From: JBHEBG01 sp046557915
GTDB lineage: Bacteria > Bacteroidota > Bacteroidia > Flavobacteriales > Flavobacteriaceae
Length of the DNA: 64,000 nucleotides
Assembly (NCBI RefSeq): GCF_046557915.1
Contig: NZ_JBHEBG010000004.1
Coordinates: 186,001 to 250,000, forward strand
Reading direction: 5' to 3'
Shown here one piece after another: positions 1-8,578 of the stretch. The translations under genes were made by a program, and so were the position numbers. The first letter of the stretch is position 1. The number at the start of each line of letters is the position of its first letter. Under the pieces are notes generated by a model. That model was not told the origin of the DNA, did not search any database, and saw nothing but the letters and a program-made list of their open reading frames with translations.

Positions 1-155
1 TCCCCCGAATACTTTTGTTGAAGGTCTTCATTTAACAGCCGTTGCTCCAATACAGAGGTATTGTCTTGCGGTAATACCAAGCTATCGCTTACCTGCCCCC
101 AAATTCCAAGGAAGGGTATCAACAAAAATAATACATGGATGTAGCGTCTAATCAC
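1..155 (-). CDS. Exported protein, DUF4129-like N-terminus (partial)
   Basis: Only the first 51 codons are inside the window; the gene runs off the left edge. The start is GTG at 155, overlapping the last 8 nt of the gene upstream, so it is almost certainly translated in the same operon. The product begins with two Arg residues and a hydrophobic stretch ending near a Gln (signal peptide MIRRYIHVLFLLIPFLGIWG), then a polar segment ending in a YSG motif. This start, together with the SpoIIM and RDD neighbours, fits the DUF4129 proteins found in this cluster in other Bacteroidota. The family call is mainly from context, since the DUF4129 domain itself lies outside the window. Confidence 0.55.
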   Translation of the reverse strand, partial: MIRRYIHVLFLLIPFLGIWGQVSDSLVLPQDNTSVLEQRLLNEDLQQKYSG

Positions 156-1101
156 TGTCTAGATTTCCGATTTGTTCAATTTTACTTCGGGTATTGGTGT
201 TATATGTCTTCTCGTGTAGTGCGTAGTACAGAATTCCGTTTATGAATTGCGACAGGCATTGCCCATATACCATAATGATAAGCACAACACAAGTTCCTAA
301 GGTGTAGATAATGGTGGGGATAATGGAAGCTCCTAAATCAACTTCGTTCTGAACAACATGAAACGTGTAAAACCCTATAAGAATACCCGGGATGGTTAAA
401 ACTACCATGAGCAAAACACCATTTAAAAGGCCTAGGATAAAATTGACTCCCACGGATTTCCAAAAATTGCTTTTTACCAAAGACCACCCTTCGCCAAAAG
501 CTTCAACAACGCCTTTGTTTTCTTGTAACAAACAAAAGAAAGACACTCCAAACCACGCCAGTATAAAGAATTGTAACAGGTATTGCACCAACATGCCCAG
601 CAAGGGAATAAAAATCAGTATGAAACTTACAATGAAGTAACCTATAAAGGCCAGTATTAACAACAGGATAAAGACAAAAATACTACCCAGTTTTTCCTTA
701 AAGAGATCCCAAACCTGTTTTTTATCAAATCGATTGCCTTTTTCGGATTCATATTTTATCATATAGGAGGCCGCCAAGCTATAGTTTAAAATAGCGACCA
801 TAATAAAAATCACTAGAAAAAGTAAACCGCCTATACCCATGTAGATAAGATATGTCTCTTCAGAACCGGAGGTATCCACATAAAGCGAATTGCTTTGTGC
901 AGTTATCATACCAATGAACCCCGATACCAGTAAATAACTGACAATCAATAATCCGATTAAAAATATACCGTTGTAGCTTAAAAAAATATTGGTGAATTTT
1001 TTTAGATTTTGTTTTATAAAATCGAAGTAAGTGGTGATGATGTCACCGAAATCGCGATTGATCTTAAGTTCTATGTACTTATTGAATGGTTTGTTTTGCA
1101 T
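148..1101 (-). CDS. Multi-pass inner-membrane protein of the SpoIIM/DUF4129 cluster
   Basis: 317-residue protein with about six hydrophobic helices (roughly residues 45-66, 87-112, 139-165, 168-192, 217-247 and 260-285) and short polar ends. No catalytic motif is visible. Its architecture resembles the membrane domain associated with glycerophosphodiester phosphodiesterases, but that is a weak similarity. The start overlaps the end of the SpoIIM gene by 23 nt and its stop overlaps the start of the next gene by 8 nt, so translation is coupled across the three genes. The substrate or role is unknown; a job as one subunit of a membrane complex with its neighbours is inferred. Confidence 0.75.
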   Translation of the reverse strand: MQNKPFNKYIELKINRDFGDIITTYFDFIKQNLKKFTNIFLSYNGIFLIGLLIVSYLLVSGFIGMITAQSNSLYVDTSGSEETYLIYMGIGGLLFLVIFIMVAILNYSLAASYMIKYESEKGNRFDKKQVWDLFKEKLGSIFVFILLLILAFIGYFIVSFILIFIPLLGMLVQYLLQFFILAWFGVSFFCLLQENKGVVEAFGEGWSLVKSNFWKSVGVNFILGLLNGVLLMVVLTIPGILIGFYTFHVVQNEVDLGASIIPTIIYTLGTCVVLIIMVYGQCLSQFINGILYYALHEKTYNTNTRSKIEQIGNLDSD

Positions 1102-2050
1102 CTATACGGTTTAATTGTATGGGGTATACGATATAATAATATAAAATAAGGGCCAAGGAGGTTCCTATGATCATTATGGCCAGCCAATTGGGCATTTGGG
1201 AATAACGCGTTATAAAGCCTTCTATGAATCCGGCGATAATAAAAAATGGTATGGTGCTAACAACTACTTTAAGACCATCCTTTGCACCTTTCATAAAGGA
1301 GACTCTTCTAGAGAATGTTTTTGGAAATAGGATACTATTGCCCATAATGAGCCCTGCGCAACCTGCAATGATAATTACTGAGATTTCTATGGTACCGTGT
1401 AACCAAATTTGTTTGTTGGCCTCAAAAAACACCCCTTTGGTATAGAAAAAGGTAATGAAAGCCCCAAGCATTACCCCATTGCTAAATAGAATATAGGCTG
1501 TGCCAAAACTAGCTATAACGCCAAAGGCAAAGGCCAAAAAAGCTACTCTAATATTGTTAATGGTAATGCCTAGGAACGTGCCTATTTCACTACCTCCTTT
1601 ATAAATTGCCGTGGGATCCCCAGATGCAATATTGTTAAGCGTCTCGTTTACGTAGGCATCCCCAAGGATCAATCTTACGAATGTGGCATCTTTTAAGGCA
1701 GAAATACTTCCTATACCGGCCGCTACCAGAAAAATTAGAAATGCAACACCCAAAGTCTTATGATATTGTTTAAAAAAGAGGGGGAACTCTGTTCCCCAAA
1801 AGGCAATAATTCTATTACGTCCTTCTTTCTTGTTCCTATAAATTTTTTGATGTGCTTGGGAGGCCAGCGAGTTTAAATACAATAAAGTCTTACTTTCTGC
1901 GTAATAGGTCTGTGCATAGGCCAAGTCATTGGTGAGTTGAATATAACCATTGGCAAGTTCATCGGGGTCAATGGTGGTGTTAAAGCTGATAGCCTTTTCA
2001 AATGCCACCCATTTTTCCTTATTTTGCTTCACAAAAGCGGCCTCGCGCAT
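1079..2050 (-). CDS. Stage II sporulation protein M (SpoIIM) family membrane protein
   Basis: 323 residues: a soluble, charged N-terminal third (about 1-95) followed by about six membrane helices beginning near residues 100, 167, 190, 222, 262 and 291. The HGTIEI motif near residue 218 is the conserved His-Gly...Glu of the SpoIIM family. In Bacillus SpoIIM is part of the engulfment machine with SpoIID and SpoIIP, but flavobacteria do not sporulate, so the role here is unknown. It is divergent from the RDD gene across only 36 bp, and the pair SpoIIM/RDD with DUF4129, and usually MoxR and DUF58 proteins further on, is a recurring Bacteroidota cluster. Confidence 0.82.
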   Translation of the reverse strand: MREAAFVKQNKEKWVAFEKAISFNTTIDPDELANGYIQLTNDLAYAQTYYAESKTLLYLNSLASQAHQKIYRNKKEGRNRIIAFWGTEFPLFFKQYHKTLGVAFLIFLVAAGIGSISALKDATFVRLILGDAYVNETLNNIASGDPTAIYKGGSEIGTFLGITINNIRVAFLAFAFGVIASFGTAYILFSNGVMLGAFITFFYTKGVFFEANKQIWLHGTIEISVIIIAGCAGLIMGNSILFPKTFSRRVSFMKGAKDGLKVVVSTIPFFIIAGFIEGFITRYSQMPNWLAIMIIGTSLALILYYYIVYPIQLNRIDAKQTIQ

Positions 2051-2086
2051 AGGTAAGTTTACTTAAAAGATAAAAATAGTATTAAT

Positions 2087-2812
2087 ATGTCCAACCTTCA
2101 AATCAATACAACGCAAAATGTAAACTTAGATTACAAAATTGTAAGTATTGGTGAACGTATTGTTGCCTTTTTTATAGATGGTTTTATTCTTTATCTCTAT
2201 GCAGTTCTGGTAAACGTAATAGGAGATGCCATTGGCTATGTTTATGAAGACCGTTGGACCCAACGTGGATTGGTAAGTCTAATTTTTCTTCCTGCTATGG
2301 GGTACAGTATTTGGATGCATACCCTCTTCAATGGCAGAACCGTTGGAAAAATGTTAATGAAAATGCGTGTGGTAAGGGTTGATGGTACTCCGGTACATTG
2401 GTCTAATTTTCTTGTTAGATGGATGTTGCGCTTGGTAGATATATGGATCTTTTTTGGAGCGGTAGGATTGTTGTCCATAATTTTTTCGGAAAGACGTCAG
2501 CGACTGGGAGATGCAGCTGCCGGTACTGTGGTCATTAGTACCAAGAACAAGACCAAGGTGTCCCATACCATATTGGAAGAGGTGGCAGAGACTTATGAGC
2601 CCAAATTTACCAATGTTACCCTGTTAACGGACAAAGACGTACGACTAATAAAAGATACCTATCACATTGCAAGGCGGAGCGATGATTTTAAAACGATGAA
2701 GGCCTTGCGCGACAAAATTGAGAGTATCTTGCAGACCAATTCCGAATTGTACGACAAGCAATATTTGGATACCGTTCTAAAAGATTATAATTTTTACACC
2801 CAACAACTCTAA
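2087..2812 (+). CDS. RDD family membrane protein
   Basis: 241 residues. The RDD domain occupies about residues 18-155: a first helix with RIVAFFIDGFILYLYAVLV carrying the Arg...Asp signature, a second region with GRTVGKMLMKMRVVRVDG, and a last helix ending in RRQRLGDAAAGTVVI. The remaining C-terminal 85 residues are charged and soluble. RDD proteins have mostly unknown function; some act in ion or osmolyte transport. The gene is divergent from the SpoIIM cluster and is followed after 3 nt by the TRIC-type channel gene, with which it is probably cotranscribed. Confidence 0.85.
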   Translation: MSNLQINTTQNVNLDYKIVSIGERIVAFFIDGFILYLYAVLVNVIGDAIGYVYEDRWTQRGLVSLIFLPAMGYSIWMHTLFNGRTVGKMLMKMRVVRVDGTPVHWSNFLVRWMLRLVDIWIFFGAVGLLSIIFSERRQRLGDAAAGTVVISTKNKTKVSHTILEEVAETYEPKFTNVTLLTDKDVRLIKDTYHIARRSDDFKTMKALRDKIESILQTNSELYDKQYLDTVLKDYNFYTQQL

Positions 2813-2815
2813 TCC

Positions 2816-3427
2816 ATGTTCTATTTTACCATAGATATTTTAGGTACCATTGCCTTTGCCGTTTCCGGGGTACTCGTGGCCATGGAAAAAAAATTAGACC
2901 TCTTTGGGGTGTTTATTATTGCTTTTGTGACGGCAGTTGGTGGAGGCTCCTTGAGGGATCTTCTTATTGGTTCCACCCCCGTTAACTGGCTTCTACAACC
3001 GGTTTACCTATTCACCATCTTAGGGACAGTGGTGCTGACCATAATTTTTAGGCCACATCTAAAATACCTTAGAACATCTTTGTTTTTATTCGATACCATT
3101 GGTATAGGACTATATACTTTGGTAGGTATCGAAAAAGGGTTGGAAGCAGGGCTTTCTCCGGTGATGTGCGTAGCCCTTGGAACTATTACTGCAAGTTTTG
3201 GGGGAGTTATCCGCGATATATTGTGCAACGAAATTCCGGTGATCTTTAGAAAAGAGATATATGCCACGGCCTGTATTCTTGGAGGATCTAGTTACTTTTT
3301 ATTACGGAAGTTGCCCTTTGAGGATGCCTATTCCTATATGGCTGCTATCCTCATTGTGATCAGTATGCGGTTGTTGGCTGTAAAATTCAAAATAGCATTG
3401 CCAAATATCTATCGCAAGGCCAAATAA
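2816..3427 (+). CDS. Trimeric intracellular cation channel (TRIC/YadS) family protein
   Basis: 203-residue membrane protein with seven hydrophobic segments. It shows the internal duplication of the family: GGGSLRDLLIG near residue 43 and FGGVIRDIL near residue 127 are equivalent Gly-rich/Arg-Asp motifs of the two halves. Prokaryotic TRIC proteins form K+-permeable homotrimers; the E. coli homologue is YadS. The length is typical. It sits 3 nt behind the RDD gene and converges on the cyclophilin gene with 6 nt between stop codons, so the two transcripts must overlap or end in coding sequence. Confidence 0.85.
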   Translation: MFYFTIDILGTIAFAVSGVLVAMEKKLDLFGVFIIAFVTAVGGGSLRDLLIGSTPVNWLLQPVYLFTILGTVVLTIIFRPHLKYLRTSLFLFDTIGIGLYTLVGIEKGLEAGLSPVMCVALGTITASFGGVIRDILCNEIPVIFRKEIYATACILGGSSYFLLRKLPFEDAYSYMAAILIVISMRLLAVKFKIALPNIYRKAK

Positions 3428-3433
3428 TTTGCG

Positions 3434-4150
3434 TTAATTAACTATTTCCGCTTTATGGATATAGATATTATGTGATGGCCAGTCGCCATCATCTACAGGT
3501 TGGGCATTGATCTTATCTACCACATCCATACCTTCTATTACTTTCCCAAAAGGAGTATATTCACCATCCAAATGATAAGAACCCGGTTTGGTTACTACAA
3601 TAAAAAACTCGTAAGGAGAGGCCAGCATGTGCGGATTGTTTATTTCACTACTGGGCATGGAGACCGTTCCACGATGATGTCTATGTCCTTTTCTGGTGTC
3701 CGGTGGTAGTAAGTACCGGCCAATTTCCCTTCTTTTTCTTGAAGTTTCCTTATTGTCCGCATTTCCGCCCTGAATTATAAAATTTTTTACTACCCTATGG
3801 AAATAGGTATTGTTGAAATACCCTTTCTTGGTTAAGAAAACAAAATTAGCTTTATGGTAAGGTACATTATCAAATAGGGCAATAGTAAAACTGCCCAAGC
3901 TGGTAGTGAGTTTTACTTTGTTCTCCGTTAGTGTTTTACTATAATTGAAAAAGAAATCGATAGCATTGTCCTCATTAAGTACAAACAGTTCCTCTTCTGG
4001 TTCTTCTTTTGCAACGATGCTGTCCGTTACTACAGTATCCTTAATCGTTTCATTGGGAGTGTCAACAATTGTTTTTTTTGGTGGTGCGTCTTTGCAGGCA
4101 GCTAAAAAAAATAGTATTATTATTGCAGAACAACGGGCTTTTGGTTTCAT
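3434..4150 (-). CDS. Cyclophilin-type peptidylprolyl isomerase lipoprotein
   Basis: 238 residues. The N-terminus is a lipoprotein signal with lipobox LAAC, so mature Cys would be near residue 19, followed by an acidic, disordered linker to about residue 80. The cyclophilin domain follows, with FHRVVKNFIIQGG (active-site Arg and Phe), a MLASPYEFFIV segment and a C-terminal FGKVIEGMDVVDKI. It should isomerise X-Pro bonds of envelope proteins in the periplasm. It stands alone: convergent with the channel gene and divergent from the Nudix gene. Confidence 0.9.
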   Translation of the reverse strand: MKPKARCSAIIILFFLAACKDAPPKKTIVDTPNETIKDTVVTDSIVAKEEPEEELFVLNEDNAIDFFFNYSKTLTENKVKLTTSLGSFTIALFDNVPYHKANFVFLTKKGYFNNTYFHRVVKNFIIQGGNADNKETSRKRREIGRYLLPPDTRKGHRHHRGTVSMPSSEINNPHMLASPYEFFIVVTKPGSYHLDGEYTPFGKVIEGMDVVDKINAQPVDDGDWPSHNIYIHKAEIVN

Positions 4151-4235
4151 GGTGTAAATATATTTTTTTATTGCGGGATGAAACTTATGCTATTAGAATT
4201 TTTAAACCTATTTTAAGTATACCAGTATTTCCTTC

Positions 4236-4880
4236 ATGAAATTTGATGATTTTTCAGAACGACTTTCAAAAATAAAAAATCTACCTCTTCCAGGACAATC
4301 GGCGCATTATAAAATGGCACCAATGAATAGGGTGGATGAGTTGGAGCGCATGAAGAAATATAGAAAAAACGCAAAAAAAGCTGGCGTAATGGCCCTTTTT
4401 TACCCAAATACAGACCATTTTACCCACTTATTGCTCATATTACGAAAAACGTACAAGGGTGTTCATTCCAATCAGATCGGATTTCCAGGCGGAAAAGTAG
4501 AGCTTCAGGATGCTGATATTCTGGCAACTGCCTTACGGGAGACCCATGAAGAGGTTGGGGTAGACCCACAACACGTAGAAGTAATCCGATCTTTGACCCA
4601 GTTATATATCCCACCCAGCAATTTTGACGTGCAACCGTATATTGGTTTGTATAAAAATGTTAGACCGTTTTCTGTTCAGGAAACGGAGGTAGAGGCCTTG
4701 GTAGAAGTGTCACTTACTGATTTTATGGACGATAAAAAGATTATAAATCAAAGATTAACAACTTCTTATAGCGATGAGAAAATCCCTGTACCTGCCTTTA
4801 TATTAAATGGTTATACCGTCTGGGGTGCTACCGCAATGATGCTAAGTGAAATCAAAGAGCTTTTTAGACAGGTATTATAA
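4236..4880 (+). CDS. Nudix hydrolase, coenzyme A pyrophosphatase (NudL-like)
   Basis: 214 residues. The Nudix box is at about residues 88-111 (GGKV...TALRETHEEVG) with Asp in the place of the first Glu, as in CoA pyrophosphatases. Just before it is the UPF0035 signature typical of that subgroup (LILRKTYKGVHSNQIGFPGG). The expected reaction is hydrolysis of CoA or acyl-CoA to phosphopantetheine and 3',5'-ADP. The usual length for the family is about 190-215. The acyltransferase gene follows 39 bp downstream on the same strand, a plausible lipid/CoA pair. Confidence 0.85.
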   Translation: MKFDDFSERLSKIKNLPLPGQSAHYKMAPMNRVDELERMKKYRKNAKKAGVMALFYPNTDHFTHLLLILRKTYKGVHSNQIGFPGGKVELQDADILATALRETHEEVGVDPQHVEVIRSLTQLYIPPSNFDVQPYIGLYKNVRPFSVQETEVEALVEVSLTDFMDDKKIINQRLTTSYSDEKIPVPAFILNGYTVWGATAMMLSEIKELFRQVL

Positions 4881-4919
4881 ATATCATATTTCGTATTTTA
4901 GCTAACTATCCTTTAAAAT

Positions 4920-5723
4920 ATGGGCTTGTTTAAGCGAAATCCTTTTGGGCATAATCTATTTTTAAAAAAATGGCTTATCCGCATTTTAGCAATTATCACA
5001 CATCAGCGATATAAGAGTTTTAACAAACTTGAAATTGAGGGCTCTAACATTATAAGGGCACTCCCAGATAAGAATGTATTGTTCGTAAGTAATCATCAAA
5101 CCTATTTCGCGGATGTGGTAGCCATGTTCCATGTATTTAACGCAAGCTTAAGCGGTAGGGAGGATAGCATTAAAAATATTGGGTATATCTGGAAACCCAA
5201 ATTGAATATGTATTATGTAGCAGCGGCCGAAACCATGAAGAAAAGTCTACTCACCAAAGTTTTGGCTTATGCCGGTTCTATAAGTATAGACCGTACCTGG
5301 CGTGCAGATGGGAAGGAAGTGAACCGCCAAGTGAAAATGAGTGATATCTCTAACATAGGTACCGCATTAAACGATGGTTGGGTAATAACATTTCCACAGG
5401 GGACCACCAAACCTTGGAGGCCTCTCCGAAAAGGAACCGCATTTATTATTAAAAAATACAAACCCGTGGTTGTGCCAGTGGTCATTGATGGGTTTAGAAG
5501 ATCGTTCGACAAAAAAGGTCTAAGGGTAAAGAAAAAGGGAATCTTGCAATCTATTGTAATTAAAGAACCTTTAGATATAGATTATGAAAACGAAGCGGTA
5601 GATTCCATCATGGAAAAGTTAGAATACGCCATTGAGCAGCACCCGTCGTTTCTTAAAGTTATACCACAGTCAGAATTACTGGCCTTAGAGGAGGAAAACA
5701 AAAAAAGAAAATGGCGAACCTGA
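4920..5723 (+). CDS. PlsC-like lysophospholipid acyltransferase
   Basis: 267 residues. Motif I reads NHQTYFAD near residues 58-65, so Asp is six positions after His rather than five (HX5D instead of the canonical HX4D). Motif III-like FPQGTTKPWRPLRKGTAFI (about residue 159) replaces the usual FPEGTRS, and a Pro-rich VVPVVIDGF (motif IV) follows. The product probably transfers an acyl chain to lysophosphatidic acid or a related lipid at the inner membrane. No clear transmembrane helix, but the N-terminus is basic and amphipathic. The divergent motif I makes the exact substrate unsure. Confidence 0.75.
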   Translation: MGLFKRNPFGHNLFLKKWLIRILAIITHQRYKSFNKLEIEGSNIIRALPDKNVLFVSNHQTYFADVVAMFHVFNASLSGREDSIKNIGYIWKPKLNMYYVAAAETMKKSLLTKVLAYAGSISIDRTWRADGKEVNRQVKMSDISNIGTALNDGWVITFPQGTTKPWRPLRKGTAFIIKKYKPVVVPVVIDGFRRSFDKKGLRVKKKGILQSIVIKEPLDIDYENEAVDSIMEKLEYAIEQHPSFLKVIPQSELLALEEENKKRKWRT

Positions 5724-5742
5724 TTTTGATTTAATCAAAATC
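5722..5742. terminator. Palindrome between convergent genes, possible bidirectional terminator
   Basis: Arms GATTTTGATT (5722-5731) and AATCAAAATC (5733-5742) pair perfectly around one central base, immediately after the acyltransferase stop and 13 nt before the convergent stop of the next gene. No proper T tract follows on either strand, so termination activity is uncertain. Confidence 0.4.
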
Positions 5743-5754
5743 GCCGGGTAACTT

Positions 5755-6402
5755 CTATTCCAATCTTTTAAGTTCGTTGTAGTTATCATTCAGTTTTCTT
5801 AGCAACAATCCGTAGAGAAGAAAATAAATACCACCGACAAGAGCTGTAATGATCACTCCCGAAACACTCATAATCAGCATAAGCATCATTTTTAATTTTT
5901 GGGGTGGTATCTGCTCTATTATTTCAAAGGATATTCCCAAACTGGCATTAAGGTCATCACTTAAGTAAATACCAACAACGAATAAGGCAAAAGAGATCAG
6001 GATAAGCGACAACGAAAAAATGATATAATGCTTTACCGTTCTCCTTGTCTTTATAATTTTGTGCATTAGGTTTTTGGCATTGTCCAAAACCGAAATTTCC
6101 TTATACCTTTTATAAAACTGATATATGAAAAAGAAAACAACGGTATACTGAAAAATGGAAAGCGCAACCAGAAAACCTTGTAGCCCCAATTTTTGATAGA
6201 TTTCCATACTACCCCTTGCAGAGGGCAATAAATAAAGTAAATGTGGTAATATAAATTCTATGACACTGATATAAAAAATCCACTTTACAATAGAAGAGGA
6301 CTTCTTCAATATCATTTTATAGATATCCTCGTACGACAATTTAGGGAGCTGGGCTTCCTTTTTTTGCCAATCTTTTTTTAAAAATTCCAGTTCGTCCATC
6401 AT
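5755..6402 (-). CDS. Four-helix membrane protein, probable anti-sigma partner
   Basis: 215 residues: a cytoplasmic charged N-terminus of about 38 residues (MDELEFLKKDWQKKE...), then four hydrophobic helices (about 39-60, 80-103, 120-145 and 175-200) and a short basic tail. No enzymatic motif is seen. Its gene begins 4 nt after the sigma-factor stop, so the two are cotranscribed. Membrane proteins in this position usually hold the sigma factor inactive; that role is inferred from context, not from a recognised anti-sigma domain. Flavobacterial homologues are sometimes labelled beta-carotene monooxygenase, which nothing in the sequence supports. Confidence 0.7.
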   Translation of the reverse strand: MMDELEFLKKDWQKKEAQLPKLSYEDIYKMILKKSSSIVKWIFYISVIEFILPHLLYLLPSARGSMEIYQKLGLQGFLVALSIFQYTVVFFFIYQFYKRYKEISVLDNAKNLMHKIIKTRRTVKHYIIFSLSLILISFALFVVGIYLSDDLNASLGISFEIIEQIPPQKLKMMLMLIMSVSGVIITALVGGIYFLLYGLLLRKLNDNYNELKRLE

Positions 6403-6406
6403 ATCC

Positions 6407-6901
6407 TCAAGGGTTAAGTATGGTTCTTAATTTTGTTTTTATTCTGTTCATCTTCACTCTGGCATTTACCTCGGTGATACCCAATGTCTCCGCTATTTCG
6501 TTATAGTCTTTGTCCTCTAAATACAAGAAAACTAACGCTTTGTCTATATCTCCCAGTTGCTTAACCGCATTATACATTAATTTTAACTGCTGCTCTTGTG
6601 TTTCATCATATTCATTGGCCTGAATTTTAAATATAACGGAGTCGTAGTCTTGCGTACGTATTTGTTTTTTAGATTTTCTGTATAAGGTTATTGCTGTATT
6701 TAGGGCCACTCTGTACATCCAGGTACTGAATTTTGATTCTCCCCGAAATTTTGGATATGCCTTCCATAATTGTATCGTTATTTCTTGAAAAAGATCTTTG
6801 TGGGAATCCCTATCATTTGTATACAAACTACAGACTTTGTGAACAATATTCTGATTGTCCTGAAGTTCCGTTACAAAACGATGTTCTAGTTCTTTATTCA
6901 C
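6407..6901 (-). CDS. ECF-type RNA polymerase sigma factor
   Basis: 164 residues, the normal size for an ECF sigma factor. Region 2 covers about residues 25-90 (DLFQEITIQLWKAYPKFRG, then FSTWMYRVALNTA), region 4 about residues 105-162 with a helix-turn-helix (DYNEIAETLGITEVNARVKM). The start codon is GTG at 6901. It directs RNA polymerase to its own promoter set, most likely under control of the membrane protein encoded next. The target genes cannot be read from the window. Confidence 0.92.
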   Translation of the reverse strand: MNKELEHRFVTELQDNQNIVHKVCSLYTNDRDSHKDLFQEITIQLWKAYPKFRGESKFSTWMYRVALNTAITLYRKSKKQIRTQDYDSVIFKIQANEYDETQEQQLKLMYNAVKQLGDIDKALVFLYLEDKDYNEIAETLGITEVNARVKMNRIKTKLRTILNP

Positions 6902-7105
6902 TTTGGGTTGGTTGCTTCTAAGAGATTAGTACAAATACAACATCTTTTGTTACAATAGAACCATAAAAGTTTATGGTTGACCCGAGGGTCTTTGGAGAAA
7001 ATTTACTTGCTACAAGTACAAGACCCCAACTGTTTTATAAAATTTTGGAAACCTTATTCTAAGTAAAACCTTGGTACCTGGTGCTAGTGGATAACCAGTG
7101 GCAGC
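6902..7105. other. Intergenic region with two small hairpins
   Basis: No gene seen in these 204 bp. It separates the end of the amidohydrolase gene from the sigma-factor start. Two inverted repeats are visible: CCATAA/TTATGG at 6961-6976, and GGGTCTT (6986-6992) with AAGACCC (7020-7026), the latter enclosing a smaller ACTT/AAGT pair. They may form the 3' end of the amidohydrolase mRNA. The sigma-factor promoter should also be here but no good match to the Bacteroidota consensus was found. Confidence 0.4.
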
Positions 7106-8533
7106 CTATTTTCTGTAATCCAAAGCGGGTGCCCTATCTCCCAATAGAGGAATATATTCAAAATTGGCTCCACGGCGTTCCAAAAGCTCTACTTTGGCTT
7201 TTTCTATAAGGTCATTGTTCTTAAAAAGGTCAATTGCTGTGAGTGTCAGTGTTTTTGCAGCAACCATCATTCCTTTTTTTCCGATACTTGTTCCGCCCGC
7301 TGCCACGGCTTGCCAACTGTGAGCTGGGGTTCCGGGTACCCAGGTCGCCGTACCCATACCTACTGTAGGAACGGTAAAACTTACATCGCCCACATCGGTA
7401 GAACCATAGGCTTTTGCCTCGGTCTCATACGGTTGAACACCAGTAGCCCGGTCTATATTTACCTTGTCGTAACCGAGGCTTTTGGCTATTTTGTTGGCGA
7501 AAACAGTTTCTTGCTCCGTATAACTTACCCCACCAACTTTGGTCAGGTTGCTGTGCATCAATTTTTGTAGGGTGAGGTTTGGGAGTAGTTCGTGCGTACC
7601 TCCTATCATTTCAAAGTCCATCGTGGTACCGGTGCCCAAGGCCGCACCTTCTGCCGCTTTAATAATACGATCAAAGATATCGATTACAACATCGCGCCTA
7701 TTATGGCGGGCATAGTAGTAGACTTCTGCAAAATCTGGAACCACATTGGGCGCTTTTCCGCCATCGGTAATCACGTAATGTATTCTAGATTGTTCCGGAA
7801 TATGTTCCCGCATCATGTTCACCATAACATTCATGGCCTCTACAGCGTCCAGGGCAGATCTACCTTTTTCCGGGGAGCCGGCCGCATGCGCTGAAATTCC
7901 ATGAAACCTAAACTTGGCTGATTTATTGGCAAGGGCCGCTCCTGCGCTAGCTTCGTTTTCTGCTCCGGGATGCCAGTGCAAAGCTACATCCACATCATTA
8001 AATAGCCCTTCTCTTACCATATATACCTTTCCAGAACCGCCTTCCTCAGCTGGGCATCCGTAAAAACGTACCCTACCTTTGGCATTATTGGCTTTTAACC
8101 AATCCTTTACCGCTATGGCCGCAGCGGCTGATGCTGTCCCAAAGAGATGATGCCCGCATGCATGCCCTGCAGCTTTATTGGCCGACTTCTTCTCCGCCAC
8201 CGCTTGTTGCGATAACCCCGGAAGGGCATCATATTCGCCCAAAATGGCAATTACAGGGCCACCACTGCCATATTCTGCTATAAATGCTGTTGGTATGCCT
8301 GCAACTCCTTTTTTGACCGTAAAACCTTCCGAACTCAATGTATTTTGCAACAATGCGGAACTCTTTTCCTCTAAATAACCCATTTCCGCCAACTCCCATA
8401 TATTTTGGGCAATAGCCCCATATGCTTCGCTCTTTCCATCCAAATTTTTCATAACATCATCTACATTTTTTTGCGCTTGCATTGTGCTGAGCAAAATTGT
8501 TACAAGGAAACAATAGCTAAGAAAATTTTTCAT
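7106..8533 (-). CDS. Exported M20-family amidohydrolase (AbgB-like)
   Basis: 475 residues with a Sec signal peptide ending at Ala-Gln (about residue 20). Metal-site motifs of peptidase family M20 are present: GEYDALPGL, AGHACGHHLFG, CPAEEGGSGK (catalytic and metal Glu pair) and HWHPGAENEA. The dimerisation insert (about 205-320) includes HGISAHAAGSPEKGRSALDA. The closest named relatives are p-aminobenzoyl-glutamate hydrolase subunit B and other aminoacyl amidases, so the substrate is an N-acyl or N-aminobenzoyl amino acid, taken here in the periplasm. The gene lies 45 bp behind the GH13 gene on the same strand; cotranscription is possible. Confidence 0.88.
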   Translation of the reverse strand: MKNFLSYCFLVTILLSTMQAQKNVDDVMKNLDGKSEAYGAIAQNIWELAEMGYLEEKSSALLQNTLSSEGFTVKKGVAGIPTAFIAEYGSGGPVIAILGEYDALPGLSQQAVAEKKSANKAAGHACGHHLFGTASAAAAIAVKDWLKANNAKGRVRFYGCPAEEGGSGKVYMVREGLFNDVDVALHWHPGAENEASAGAALANKSAKFRFHGISAHAAGSPEKGRSALDAVEAMNVMVNMMREHIPEQSRIHYVITDGGKAPNVVPDFAEVYYYARHNRRDVVIDIFDRIIKAAEGAALGTGTTMDFEMIGGTHELLPNLTLQKLMHSNLTKVGGVSYTEQETVFANKIAKSLGYDKVNIDRATGVQPYETEAKAYGSTDVGDVSFTVPTVGMGTATWVPGTPAHSWQAVAAGGTSIGKKGMMVAAKTLTLTAIDLFKNNDLIEKAKVELLERRGANFEYIPLLGDRAPALDYRK

Positions 8534-8578
8534 AATCGGTCTTGTTAGGTTTTCGTATAAAAGAACAAAAAGGTTTAA

